The notes beneath the pieces were generated by a model, which saw nothing but the letters and a program-made list of their open reading frames with translations, did not search any database and was not told where the DNA came from. Positions 9,503-18,301 of a stretch of 64,000 nucleotides of DNA are shown here, in pieces. Position 1 is the first letter of the stretch, and each line of letters begins with the position of its first letter. This DNA comes from Flavimarina sp. Hel_I_48 (GTDB lineage Bacteria > Bacteroidota > Bacteroidia > Flavobacteriales > Flavobacteriaceae). The stretch lies in NCBI RefSeq assembly GCF_000733945.1, contig NZ_JPOL01000001.1:29917-93916 (forward strand), in the 5' to 3' direction. The position numbers and the translations under genes were made by a program.

Positions 9503-10072
9503 ATGTACGAAGTTGAACTTACCGCCATTATCAAAAATAAGGCTGATGTTCTTCGGAAATTGGGCCAATTTGCAACAGCGCCGGCTCATGAAGTGTTTTA
9601 TGATGATCTTTATTTCGATAAAAAGAATGAACTAAAGGAGCGGGAAAGTGAATTGCGACTTCGGAAAAAAAGCTATCCGGAAAGCGGAAAAATCACCAAT
9701 TGGCTTACTTTAAAAGAGGCCCCTTTTGATCAAAAAACACGTTCTAAACCCGAATTTGAGACCAAAATCACCGATTTTGAGGCTGCAAAGGTCATTTTTG
9801 AGAAATTGGGTTATGAACTGGTTATACGGTACGCAAAACACTGCCGCTTTTATTATGCCAGGTTTAAAAATTTAAATTTGGAAATTAGCGTCGTGCAACT
9901 ACCCGAACTGTCTGACACGTTCATAGAAATTGAGGCACAGACCGAAAATTTTGAAAAAACGGATTCGATTTTCAAAATTCTATATACTTTTCTGGAAGAG
10001 ATCGGCATGAGCGAAAATGATCTTACAACGCTGCAATATCAAGAAATGGTGATGGAAAGTAGAACAAAGTAA
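9503..10072 (+). CDS. CYTH-domain protein (class IV adenylate cyclase / triphosphatase-like)
   Basis: 189 residues from ATG 9503. In-frame sequence further upstream begins only with TTG (9404) and encodes an unlikely hydrophobic stretch, so I reject it. The fold shows the CYTH pattern: an N-terminal MYEVELT strand, a charged SELRLRKK strand, LTLKEAP, KPEFET and a late acidic FIEIEAQ strand, all of which line a triphosphate-binding tunnel. The N-terminal ExExK signature reads EVELT, so its lysine is replaced by threonine. Members hydrolyse inorganic or nucleoside triphosphates, or make cAMP. Which reaction applies cannot be told. Confidence 0.8.
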   Translation: MYEVELTAIIKNKADVLRKLGQFATAPAHEVFYDDLYFDKKNELKERESELRLRKKSYPESGKITNWLTLKEAPFDQKTRSKPEFETKITDFEAAKVIFEKLGYELVIRYAKHCRFYYARFKNLNLEISVVQLPELSDTFIEIEAQTENFEKTDSIFKILYTFLEEIGMSENDLTTLQYQEMVMESRTK

Positions 10073-10252
10073 TATTTTTGAAAGCTCACAACACATAAAA
10101 TAATCCTCACCCTGAATCTATTTCGGGGTTGGATTAGAAGTCAAAGTTTTATTTGATAATAAAGATATGAGCGGCGAAAGCGATACTGAAACAAGTTCAG
10201 CATTACTGATACAATACATAGAATAATCCTGAAATAAGAATACTAATAAAGA

Positions 10253-11605
10253 ATGAAAATGAACAATATTTCAATAAGTTCAGTCAAACCCCGGCTAACT
10301 TTCTGGCAAATCTGGAACATGAGTTTTGGATTTTTAGGCATACAGTTTGGCTTTGCCCTTCAAAATGCCAATGTAAGCCGCATATTTGAAACGCTGGGCG
10401 CTTCGCAGGACGAACTCCCCATTTTATGGTTGGCAGCACCGGTTACCGGTCTGGCCATTCAGCCCATCATAGGTTATTATAGTGACCGTACCTGGTTGCC
10501 TAAATGGGGACGACGTCGTCCTTTTTTTGCCGTAGGTGCGATTCTCGCAACAATTGCCCTGTTTTTAATGCCCAATTCGTCTGCCTTATGGATGGCGGTG
10601 CTTATGCTGTGGATTCTTGATGCTTCCATAAACATCAGTATGGAACCCTTTCGCGCTTTTGTAGGCGATATGTTACCTAATGAGCAGCGAACGAGTGGAT
10701 TTGCGATGCAAAGTTTTTTTATAGGTCTGGGCGCGGTGATCGCCTCTGCCCTACCCTGGGTATTTACTAACTGGTTTGATGTGAGCAATATTGCCCCTGA
10801 TGGCGGGGTGCCAGATTCGGTTAAATGGTCTTTTTACATAGGTGGCCTGGCTTATTTTTCGGCAGTCATGTGGACGGTTTTTAACAGTCATGAATATCCG
10901 CCAGATGATCTTAAACAACTCAAAGAAGAAAATGCCGCACAGGGAATTTGGGACGGGATTGTGGAATCCTTTATGGGTATTTTTAACATGCCTAAAACGA
11001 TGGTACAGCTTTCCGCAGTACAGTTTTTTTCCTGGTTTGCACTTTTTGCACTGTGGATTTATAGTACGGCGGCTATAACTAGCCATGTATATGGAACAAA
11101 AGATACCACTTCAGTACTGTATAATGAAGGTGCGGACTGGGTAGGTATTTGTTTTGCCGTTTATAATGGGGTCGCCGCGGTTGTCGCTTTTATGCTCCCC
11201 ATGCTCGCAAAAATCACAAGTAGGCGCATAACACATCTCATCGCGCTATTTTGTGGTGCTGCCGGACTGATTTCCATCTATTTTATTGAAGATCCCCAGA
11301 TGCTGCTTATCTCTATGGTAGGCGTAGGTATTGCCTGGGCAAGTATCATTTCTTTGCCCTACGCCATGCTGTCCAGTATTTTGCCGGCCAATAAAATGGG
11401 TTATTATATGGGCGTTTTCAACTTTTTTATCGTGATCCCGCAGATTGTTGCAGGTAGCATCCTGGGCTTTATGCTCCGTGAGGTTTTTGATAATGTCGCT
11501 ATTTACGCCATGTTCATTGGTGGTGGTTCTTTTATCATATCGGGTTTGCTTTGTCTATTGGTAGATGATAATGATGTCGCCATAGAAACAGTACGGGAGA
11601 TATAG
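10253..11605 (+). CDS. MFS transporter of the SLC45 / sucrose-maltose type
   Basis: 450 residues with about 12 membrane helices. The first cytoplasmic loop has the SLC45/plant-sucrose-transporter signature: GLAIQPIIGYYSDRTW followed by GRRRPFF. Proteins of this group in Bacteroidota import disaccharides such as maltose by proton symport. It stands alone between the CYTH gene (180 nt away) and the GH9 cellulase gene (278 nt downstream, same strand). A joint role in glucan use is possible, but each could have its own promoter. Start at ATG 10253, with a second ATG two codons later. Confidence 0.88.
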   Translation: MKMNNISISSVKPRLTFWQIWNMSFGFLGIQFGFALQNANVSRIFETLGASQDELPILWLAAPVTGLAIQPIIGYYSDRTWLPKWGRRRPFFAVGAILATIALFLMPNSSALWMAVLMLWILDASINISMEPFRAFVGDMLPNEQRTSGFAMQSFFIGLGAVIASALPWVFTNWFDVSNIAPDGGVPDSVKWSFYIGGLAYFSAVMWTVFNSHEYPPDDLKQLKEENAAQGIWDGIVESFMGIFNMPKTMVQLSAVQFFSWFALFALWIYSTAAITSHVYGTKDTTSVLYNEGADWVGICFAVYNGVAAVVAFMLPMLAKITSRRITHLIALFCGAAGLISIYFIEDPQMLLISMVGVGIAWASIISLPYAMLSSILPANKMGYYMGVFNFFIVIPQIVAGSILGFMLREVFDNVAIYAMFIGGGSFIISGLLCLLVDDNDVAIETVREI

Positions 11606-11883
11606 TAAGATAAAAGCGTTAGTATTTATTTTGAGGATATCTTGAATAGATATTACAACCAGGTCGTTTTATTGTGTTCAACATATTTGAAAAATGCTAC
11701 TTTTTAAATATTTCTTTTATTGTTTCTCGCTCCAAAAAATTGGTGATTACTTCAACTTTAGATTTATGTAAAATATCTTGTTTTTTAGTAAAATAGATTC
11801 TAATTCCTGAAATTAAATAGCTGATTTTTAAGTATCTTTAAAGTCCAACATCTTTTTTTAGAAAATCCTTAAAAAACGGCTTC

Positions 11884-14364
11884 ATGATTTACAAAACTAC
11901 CTTGCTTGCGCTTTTACTGATCCCTTTTTTCAGTTTTGGTCAAAATGTGATTTACCAGGAGGAATTCAACGGTACAAATTCCCATACAAACGAACCTCCA
12001 CAGGGTTATTCCGTATCTTTACAGGAAGGTGCGCTCACTATGGTAGGAGATGGCTCTTCAGCCGCCTATACTTTTGTTGGGTATCGTTTTCAGGATGAAA
12101 CTGGTGATTCCCAAATAGATATTTCAGAGAACCCAAAGCTTTACATAAAAGCCAAAGGAACCAATTCGCCTGAACTGCGTATGGATTTGCAGGACAATGC
12201 GGGATATGTGACCAATCTAAATGCAGGTACCGTGGTTTTAAATGAGACCTATGCTATCTATGAAATCGATTACAGTACACGTTTACAGAACGGTGGTTAT
12301 GGCGGCGCCTGTACAGCAGGACCCTGTCCCGTAGATGCCACCGCAATAACCAATATCTTATTTGCTGCGAACGCAGCCTCTGGGAATTACAATGGTACCA
12401 TTTCCATTGACTGGGTTTCCATAGGCGCGCCACTGGAGGCACCTGAGCCTCCCACAGCGCAATTTTATATACGCTACAACCAGGTTTCTTATCTAAAAGG
12501 AAGAAAAAAAATAATCGATATCGTAGGGACTCAAGATTTTGATGCCGTTCCATATACGATCACTGATACTTCCGGAGAAGAAATTGTATCAGGAACAACG
12601 GGACAGGCCGAATACTGGATGCCTAGCAATGAATATGTGGCGGCTGTAGATATTACCGCTATTGATGAAGCAGGCATTTACACAATTACCGCAAAAGAAC
12701 TGGAAGTCCCATTTACCATTGCTGAAAAAGACTGGTCAGACCTGGGCAGGGCCACATTAAAATATTACTATTATAACAGAGCTTCCACAGAAATCACCGC
12801 TGCTTTGGGAGGTGATTATCAGCGTGCTTTTGGTCATCCTGACGATCAGGTGATGGTTCACGCTTCCGCGGCTTCTGCCACACGTCCTGAAGGAACGATT
12901 ATTGCAGCCCCAAAGGGTTGGTACGATGCGGGCGACTACAATAAATATATTGTCAATAGCGGAATTTCGACCTATACCCTACTTGCTGCCTATGAGCATT
13001 ATCCAGAATATTACAAAAATTTGACACTTGAATTGCCGGAAGCAGGAGGCTCCCTGCCCGATATTCTGGATGAAATACTCTGGAACCTGGACTGGATGCT
13101 CAATATGCAGGATCCAACGGATGGGGGCGTTTACCATAAATTAACGGGACTCAATTTTTCGGGGACCGTGATGCCAGCCGATTATGATCTGAAACGTTAT
13201 GTGGTAGCAAAATCAACTGCTGCCGCACTTGATTTTGCCGCGGTCATGGCCACAGCTTCCCGAATTTTTGCAGACTTTGAAACTGAGAAGCCAGGCTATA
13301 GTGCCATGCTATTGGAAGCTGCCCAAAAAGCCTACACCTGGTCAGAAAACAATCCAGCGCTTTATTTTACAAATCCCCCTGGTGTTGTGACCGGTGAATA
13401 TGGTGATGGTAATGTACAGGATGAATTTCAATGGGCGGCGGCAGAACTTTTTATCACGACCGGCGAAGATACCTACGGAAATCAGCTTGATCTCTCGGCT
13501 ATTGATCCTACTGTACCCTATTGGGGCAATGTGAATATGCTGGGTATTATCTCCCTTGACTTTCATAAAAATTTACTGGATGAGAATAGTAGGGAAGCCG
13601 TAACAACAAAACTTACGGAAATTGCCCAAAACCTAAGGCAAACGGTTCAAAATTCTCCCATGCAGGTCGCTATGGGATCGCCAGGCGATTTTAGCTGGGG
13701 CAGCAATGGTGGCGCGGGCAACCAACTGCTCTTACTTTTAAGGGCGTTTGAAAGTACGGGGGATGCCTCTTACCTGGACGCCGCGTATTTAGGAATGGAT
13801 TATCTTTTAGGTCGCAATGGTACCGGTTACAGCTATATTAGCGGTTATGGCACAAAATTCCCCATGCACCCCCATCACAGGATTTCGGAAGCGGATGCCG
13901 TTGACCTCCCCGTACCCGGTATGGTGGCCGGTGGCCCCAATCCTGGTCAGCAGGATGGTTGCTCCTATCCCAGTGACGCACCGGCTTCTTCTTTTTCAGA
14001 CAGTTATTGCTCGTACGCATCAAATGAAGTTACCATTAACTGGAATGCACCTGTTGCCTACGTGGTAAACGCGCTTAATTATTACCAGCAAAACGGGGTA
14101 AACCTTTCCGTTAAAGAAGTTGCACCGCAGGAGAAGAAAAAGTCGTTTAAAATCTATCCCAACCCTACACGGGACAATCTAAAAATCGTTCCGGAAGGCA
14201 GTTCGGAAAAGGATTATAAAATTCTGGATAGCTCCGGAAAAGTGATCAAAAAAGGTACTTTAAAACAGGATCATGTCATAGCCCTTGAATACCTTAACGC
14301 AGGGCTCTATTTTGTACAATTAGGTACTGAAAAGGCGAATGTTTTACGCTTTATAAAATATTAA
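11884..14364 (+). CDS. Secreted GH9 endoglucanase with T9SS sorting domain
   Basis: 826 residues. A signal peptide (1-19, ending FSFGQ) precedes a beta-sandwich, carbohydrate-binding-like N-domain (about 22-185). Then come a cellulase N-terminal Ig-like domain (about 193-280) and the GH9 alpha6/alpha6 barrel (about 285-735). GH9 landmarks are intact: the WYDAGDYNKY motif with D348/D351, HPHHR at 662-666, and the proton-donor E715 in SNEVTINWNAP. The C-terminus (about 752-826) is a type A T9SS domain, from KIYPNPTRDNL to LNAGLYFVQL. It should be secreted across the outer membrane and cut beta-1,4-glucans. No SusC/SusD pair is nearby, so it is an orphan cellulase rather than part of a visible utilisation locus. 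Confidence 0.95.
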   Translation: MIYKTTLLALLLIPFFSFGQNVIYQEEFNGTNSHTNEPPQGYSVSLQEGALTMVGDGSSAAYTFVGYRFQDETGDSQIDISENPKLYIKAKGTNSPELRMDLQDNAGYVTNLNAGTVVLNETYAIYEIDYSTRLQNGGYGGACTAGPCPVDATAITNILFAANAASGNYNGTISIDWVSIGAPLEAPEPPTAQFYIRYNQVSYLKGRKKIIDIVGTQDFDAVPYTITDTSGEEIVSGTTGQAEYWMPSNEYVAAVDITAIDEAGIYTITAKELEVPFTIAEKDWSDLGRATLKYYYYNRASTEITAALGGDYQRAFGHPDDQVMVHASAASATRPEGTIIAAPKGWYDAGDYNKYIVNSGISTYTLLAAYEHYPEYYKNLTLELPEAGGSLPDILDEILWNLDWMLNMQDPTDGGVYHKLTGLNFSGTVMPADYDLKRYVVAKSTAAALDFAAVMATASRIFADFETEKPGYSAMLLEAAQKAYTWSENNPALYFTNPPGVVTGEYGDGNVQDEFQWAAAELFITTGEDTYGNQLDLSAIDPTVPYWGNVNMLGIISLDFHKNLLDENSREAVTTKLTEIAQNLRQTVQNSPMQVAMGSPGDFSWGSNGGAGNQLLLLLRAFESTGDASYLDAAYLGMDYLLGRNGTGYSYISGYGTKFPMHPHHRISEADAVDLPVPGMVAGGPNPGQQDGCSYPSDAPASSFSDSYCSYASNEVTINWNAPVAYVVNALNYYQQNGVNLSVKEVAPQEKKKSFKIYPNPTRDNLKIVPEGSSEKDYKILDSSGKVIKKGTLKQDHVIALEYLNAGLYFVQLGTEKANVLRFIKY

Positions 14365-14383
14365 AGGCTCGTGCGCTTTACAC

Positions 14384-15757
14384 TTAGCGCGCAAGTTTTT
14401 CAACGAGTTCATCAAAACCTATTTCGTTCTGCTCACCACTCTTCATATGTTTTAACGTGTAGGCATTTTTGGCCATTTCCTGATCACCGGCAAGTATTAC
14501 ATATTCAATATCGCGGCGGTCAGCATGGCTCATTTGTTTTTTCATTTTTGCGCTATCGGGATAAAGTTCTGCCTTGATACCTTTTTCACGCAAATCGGCA
14601 ACAGCTTTTAAACAATAAAGCGCCTCTTTTTCTCCAAAATTAAGGAACAGTACCTGTGTACCGGTAAGTGCCTGCGCCGGGAAGAGGCCGAGTTCTTCAA
14701 GTACAAGATAAATACGGTCCACACCAAAGGAAATACCCACACCGCTCATATTCTTGAGGCCAAAAATACCGGTAAGGTCATCATATCTACCGCCACCACC
14801 TATACTTCCCATCTTCACGCCTTCTGGGGCCCCAACTTCAAAAATAGCACCTGTGTAGTAATTGAGTCCGCGGGCAAGGGTAATATTCAGCTCTAAATGA
14901 GCGGTTTTTAAGCCTAAATGGTCAATTTTATCAAATATATAGGCAATTTCTTCAATGCCCTGTAATCCTGTTTCTGAAGTTTTAAGCAGTTCGCGCAACA
15001 GGTCCAGACGTTCCATGTTGCTTCCACTAGCGCGGAAAATTGGTCGGATTTTTTCTATTGCTTTTTCGGTAATGCCTTTGCCCAGCATTTCTTTAACAAC
15101 GCCATCCTCCCCTATTTTATCAAGTTTATCAAGCGCTACGGTAAAATCAATCAGTTTATCTGAAGCGCCAATGACTTCGGCAATACCCGATAATATTTTA
15201 CGATTGTTCATTTTTATGGTAACACCTTCCAGCTTCAGCTCGCTAAAGACCGCATCATAAAGCTGCACAAAGGTTACTTCCTGTACTAAGGAATCTGATC
15301 CCACGGCATCTGCATCACATTGCAAAAACTCCCTAAAACGGCCTTTTTGTGGCCTGTCTGCACGCCATACCAGTTGCATCTGGTACCTTTTGAAAGGAAA
15401 TTCGAGTTCGTTCTGGTGCTGCACCACGTAGCGCGCAAAAGGTACGGTAAGATCATAGCGCAAGGCCTTTTCGGAAATTTCGCCAGCAAGTGTATTGCTA
15501 TCTTTTTCCGCGTAAGCGCTTTCAGTCGTTTTGTTAAGAAAATCGCCACTGTTCAATATTTTAAAGATCAATCTGTCCCCCTCTTCGCCATATTTCCCCA
15601 TGAGTGTATCGGTATTTTCAAAAGACGGCGTCTCTATGGGCTGAAATCCAAAAAGCTCAAAATTTTTGCGCAAAACGCTGATGATGTGATTACGTCGTGC
15701 TACTTCCTGTGGAGTAAAGTCGCGGGTACCTTTGGGAATACTGGGTTTCTGGGCCAT
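14384..15757 (-). CDS. hisS: Histidyl-tRNA synthetase
   Basis: Class II aminoacyl-tRNA synthetase charging tRNA-His, 457 residues from [14 protein letters not shown]. An in-frame extension of seven residues upstream starts without ATG and is rejected. Class II motif 2 is seen in [20 protein letters not shown], the histidine A motif as [10 protein letters not shown] near residue 315, and motif 3 as [12 protein letters not shown]. The C-terminal anticodon-binding domain covers roughly the last 100 residues. It converges on the GH9 gene with a 19-nt gap that holds only a weak GC hairpin. Confidence 0.97.
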   Translation of the reverse strand: MAQKPSIPKGTRDFTPQEVARRNHIISVLRKNFELFGFQPIETPSFENTDTLMGKYGEEGDRLIFKILNSGDFLNKTTESAYAEKDSNTLAGEISEKALRYDLTVPFARYVVQHQNELEFPFKRYQMQLVWRADRPQKGRFREFLQCDADAVGSDSLVQEVTFVQLYDAVFSELKLEGVTIKMNNRKILSGIAEVIGASDKLIDFTVALDKLDKIGEDGVVKEMLGKGITEKAIEKIRPIFRASGSNMERLDLLRELLKTSETGLQGIEEIAYIFDKIDHLGLKTAHLELNITLARGLNYYTGAIFEVGAPEGVKMGSIGGGGRYDDLTGIFGLKNMSGVGISFGVDRIYLVLEELGLFPAQALTGTQVLFLNFGEKEALYCLKAVADLREKGIKAELYPDSAKMKKQMSHADRRDIEYVILAGDQEMAKNAYTLKHMKSGEQNEIGFDELVEKLAR

Positions 15758-15871
15758 AATAAAATTTTCTGGCTGCAAATATCCTAAAATTTGGCCGTTT
15801 GCCCTTCTTATTTCTCAAAAACAGTAACTTTATGCTGTTCTCGTAGACACATAGATGTAATTATATACTTT

Positions 15872-17113
15872 ATGCTTTCACTATTTAGGGAAAATATCCG
15901 TATTGCCTTTGATTCTATCAGGGGAAACCTGCTGCGCACCATACTTACCATCGTAATTATTGCCATAGGGATCACGGCGCTGGTCGCTATACTAAGTCTG
16001 GTAGGCGCGCTGGAAAACACGATAAGCAGCGATTTTTCTTCCATGGGATCCAATACGTTTAGCCTTGATCGCTATGAGCGCACCACACAGCGCCGCGGCA
16101 GTGGAGAAAGGGAAAAAACAAATCCGGTAATAGGATATCGCCAGGTCAGACAATTTGAAGAAAATTACGACTATCCCTTTACGCATGTCTCCACCTCCTT
16201 TACCGGTACCAGCACGGCCGAAGTACGCTACGATACCAAAAAAACAGACCCCGAGGTTACCGTACTGGGGGTAAACGAAAATTTTATTCAAAATGCCGGG
16301 CTCGCATTGCAGCTGGGAAGGGATTTTAACGTTTTTGATATTTCAAACAACAGCCATGTTTGCGTTCTGGGAAGTGATTTTGCAAAAGGGCTTTTTGAAA
16401 ATATTGATCCCATTGATAAAACCATAAGTGTAAGGGGCACCAAGTTTAAGATTTTGGGTGTTCTGGAAGAAAAAGGGAGCACCTTTGGAAATAATCAGGA
16501 TTTGCGCGTGCTTATTCCCATACAGACGGCGCGTTCTATGTTTACCCAGCCGAACATTAATTACGCGGTAAGCATCAAAGTTGATGACAAGGAAATGATG
16601 GAAGGCGCGCAGGACGACGCCATTCTTACCTTTAGAAATATCCGTGGGCTCTCACCTGTAGAAGAAAATAATTTTGGCATGCAGCGCAGCGACGATCTGC
16701 TCAATCAAATTTCCAGCATATCAGGATATCTTTCCATGGCGGCATGGATCATTAGCCTGATCACTGTACTGGGCTCTTCCATAGCGCTGATGAATATCAT
16801 GTTGGTTTCGGTCACCGAACGTACGCGGGAAATTGGCGTTCGAAAGGCACTTGGCGCAAAAAAATCTACCATTGCCGGTCAGTTTCTAATGGAAACTATT
16901 ATGGTGGGCCAGTTGGGCGGAATACTCGGTATTATACTGGGCATAGGCATAGGTATGGCGATCTCTGCAGTGGCCAATTTCAATTTTACCACACCCTGGG
17001 GCGCTATGATCGCGGCAACTGCGGTAACACTTTTTGTTGCTATAATTAGTGGTTCGTTCCCAGCCGTAAAAGCCGCACGCCTGGATCCTATTGAATCGTT
17101 ACGGTATGAGTAA
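15872..17113 (+). CDS. ABC transporter permease, MacB/FtsX type
   Basis: 413 residues from ATG 15872. An N-terminal membrane helix (about 22-50) is followed by a periplasmic core domain (about 50-285) and a C-terminal FtsX bundle of three helices with the signature TERTREIGVRKALGAKKSTI. Such permeases work as dimers with a MacB/LolD-like ATPase in macrolide export, lipoprotein release or mechanotransmission. No ATPase gene is adjacent, so its partner must be elsewhere. The palindromic repeat array begins four bases after its stop codon. Confidence 0.9.
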   Translation: MLSLFRENIRIAFDSIRGNLLRTILTIVIIAIGITALVAILSLVGALENTISSDFSSMGSNTFSLDRYERTTQRRGSGEREKTNPVIGYRQVRQFEENYDYPFTHVSTSFTGTSTAEVRYDTKKTDPEVTVLGVNENFIQNAGLALQLGRDFNVFDISNNSHVCVLGSDFAKGLFENIDPIDKTISVRGTKFKILGVLEEKGSTFGNNQDLRVLIPIQTARSMFTQPNINYAVSIKVDDKEMMEGAQDDAILTFRNIRGLSPVEENNFGMQRSDDLLNQISSISGYLSMAAWIISLITVLGSSIALMNIMLVSVTERTREIGVRKALGAKKSTIAGQFLMETIMVGQLGGILGIILGIGIGMAISAVANFNFTTPWGAMIAATAVTLFVAIISGSFPAVKAARLDPIESLRYE

Positions 17114-17117
17114 CACC

Positions 17118-17257
17118 GGCGGTTTCGGGACACTGTGCTTAGGGCGCAGCACTCAACCGACTATAGCTCTTACATTGAATGAAAATTTGAAGATGTTCTG
17201 CTGAAACAAAAAAGTAGGCGGCTGAGTGATCGGCAAAGCCGAGCGTACCGAAGCCCC
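17118..17257. repeat. Palindromic unit 1 (R1-linker-L1)
   Basis: R arm 17118-17161, linker, L arm 17217-17257. R1 is slightly diverged: GGGACACTGTGC in place of GGTACACTGCGC. The L arm carries an inner TCGGC-AAA-GCCGA hairpin. The GIY-YIG stop codon lies 19 nt beyond L1. Confidence 0.88.
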
Positions 17258-17276
17258 AGTTTATGTTCTATACATA

Positions 17277-17570
17277 TTATTCTTTCCTGAATATCTTTTT
17301 TGCAAGTTCTGGAAGGAGATCATAATCCCCATTTATAAGTGCTTCCTTCTTCTTCCTACTCCAACCTTGTATTTGCTTTTCCCTATAAAATGCGTGATCG
17401 ATACGGTCGTATTCTTCGTAATACAACAGTTGAACCGGCAGATGTTTTGCGGTGTGCCTAGCCCCCTCTCCATCTTGGTGTTGCTTGACCCTGAGGGATA
17501 AATATTTAGTACTACCTGTATAATAACTGCCGTCTGAGCACAATAGAATATAGGTGTAACCTTTTGCCAT
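17277..17570 (-). CDS. GIY-YIG nuclease domain protein (URI/UPF0213 type)
   Basis: 97-residue single-domain GIY-YIG protein. The two strand motifs read YTY (5-7) and YTG (17-19). The catalytic Arg27 is in LSLRVKQH with His31 following. The metal-binding Glu64 is in FYREKQIQGWSRKKKEALI, so the active site looks complete. The conserved GEGARHTAKHLP segment is typical of the small UPF0213 group, which is abundant in Bacteroidota. Their function is unproven: repair, DNA mobility and host defence have all been suggested for the superfamily. The gene is bounded by repeat arm L1 19 nt after its stop, and by a degenerate R arm (17596-17638) about 25 nt before its start. Confidence 0.92.
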   Translation of the reverse strand: MAKGYTYILLCSDGSYYTGSTKYLSLRVKQHQDGEGARHTAKHLPVQLLYYEEYDRIDHAFYREKQIQGWSRKKKEALINGDYDLLPELAKKIFRKE

Positions 17571-17595
17571 TTTAAAATTTTATGTTTTGGATTCA

Positions 17596-17638
17596 GGGCT
17601 TCGGTAAGCCACGCCTAAGACACGGCACTTAATTGCCT
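17596..17638. repeat. Degenerate R arm upstream of the GIY-YIG gene
   Basis: GGGCTTCGGTAAGCC...GGCACTTAATTGCCT aligns along its length with the intact R arms (GCGGTTTCGGTACAC...GCAGCACTCAACCGCC) but with many substitutions. With L1 it brackets the nuclease gene as an imperfect inverted pair. The 80 nt after it (17639-17718) are AT-rich and unlike the standard linker. Confidence 0.7.
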
Positions 17639-17718
17639 GATTTCATCACTTCAAAACAATACTCAAAATAGAAAGATATAAAATAAAAGTATTATTTGAT
17701 ATACCTAATCCAAAAGCA

Positions 17719-17775
17719 GGCGGCTGAGTGCTCGGCATGAAAAATTCGAAGATGTTCTTCTAAAAAACAAAAGTA
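17719..17775. repeat. Truncated L arm fused to a linker remnant
   Basis: Starts as a normal L arm (GGCGGCTGAGTGCTCGGC) but at 17737 jumps straight into the linker sequence (ATGAAAAATTCGAAGATG), losing the second half of L, the spacer and the whole R arm. It looks like a deletion between neighbouring units. Confidence 0.8.
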
Positions 17776-17816
17776 GGCGGCTGAGTGCTCGGCAGAGCCG
17801 AGCGTACCGAAGCCCC
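17776..17816. repeat. Intact L arm (L3) directly after the truncated copy
   Basis: Complete L arm with the inner CTCGGC-AGA-GCCGAG hairpin. It is joined to unit 2 by the 17-nt GGATTACAGACCACACC spacer. Confidence 0.85.
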
Positions 17817-17833
17817 GGATTACAGACCACACC

Positions 17834-17973
17834 GGCGGTTTCGGTACACTGCGCTTAGGGCGCAGCACTCAACCGCCTAGAGCTCTTACTTTAAATGAAA
17901 AATTGAAGATGTTCTGCTAAAACACAAAAGCAGGCGGCTGAGTGATCGGCAAGGCCGAGCGTACCGAAGCCCC
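17834..17973. repeat. Palindromic unit 2 (R3-linker-L4)
   Basis: R arm 17834-17877 with inner CTGCGC...GCGCAG hairpin, linker with GAAGATGTTCTGCT, L arm 17933-17973 with TCGGC-AAG-GCCGA hairpin. Confidence 0.88.
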
Positions 17974-17990
17974 GGATTACAGACCACACC

Positions 17991-18128
17991 GGCGGTTTCG
18001 GTACACTGCGCTAAAGCGCAGCACTCAACCACCTCAGCTCTTACTTCGAATGAAAATTTGAAGGTGTTCTGCTGAAACAAAAAAGCGGGCGGCTGAGTGA
18101 TCGGCAAGGCCGAGCGTACCGAAGCCCC
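17991..18128. repeat. Palindromic unit 3 (R4-linker-L5)
   Basis: R arm 17991-18033, with CTGCGCTAAAGCGCAG as its inner hairpin, and L arm 18088-18128. It is separated from unit 2 and unit 4 by the same 17-nt spacer. Confidence 0.88.
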
Positions 18129-18145
18129 GGATTACAGACCACACC

Positions 18146-18284
18146 GGCGGTTTCGGTACACCACGCTAAAGCGCAGCACTCAACCGCCTATAGCTCTTAC
18201 CTCAAATGAAAATTTGAGCATGCACTGCTGAAACACAAATGTAGGCGGCTGAGTGATCGGCAGAGCCGAGCGTACCGAAGCCCC
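18146..18284. repeat. Palindromic unit 4 (R5-linker-L6)
   Basis: R arm 18146-18188, whose inner hairpin is partly spoiled (CCACGC against GCGCAG). L arm 18244-18284. The spacer to the next unit differs: GGGTTTCCTGCGACGCC. Confidence 0.88.
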
Positions 18285-18301
18285 GGGTTTCCTGCGACGC
18301 C

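Noticed and set aside
14366..14395. Terminator between the GH9 gene and hisS
   Set aside because: A GTGCGCT/AGCGCGC hairpin exists but it overlaps the hisS coding end and has no adjoining T-run on either strand that would make it convincing.
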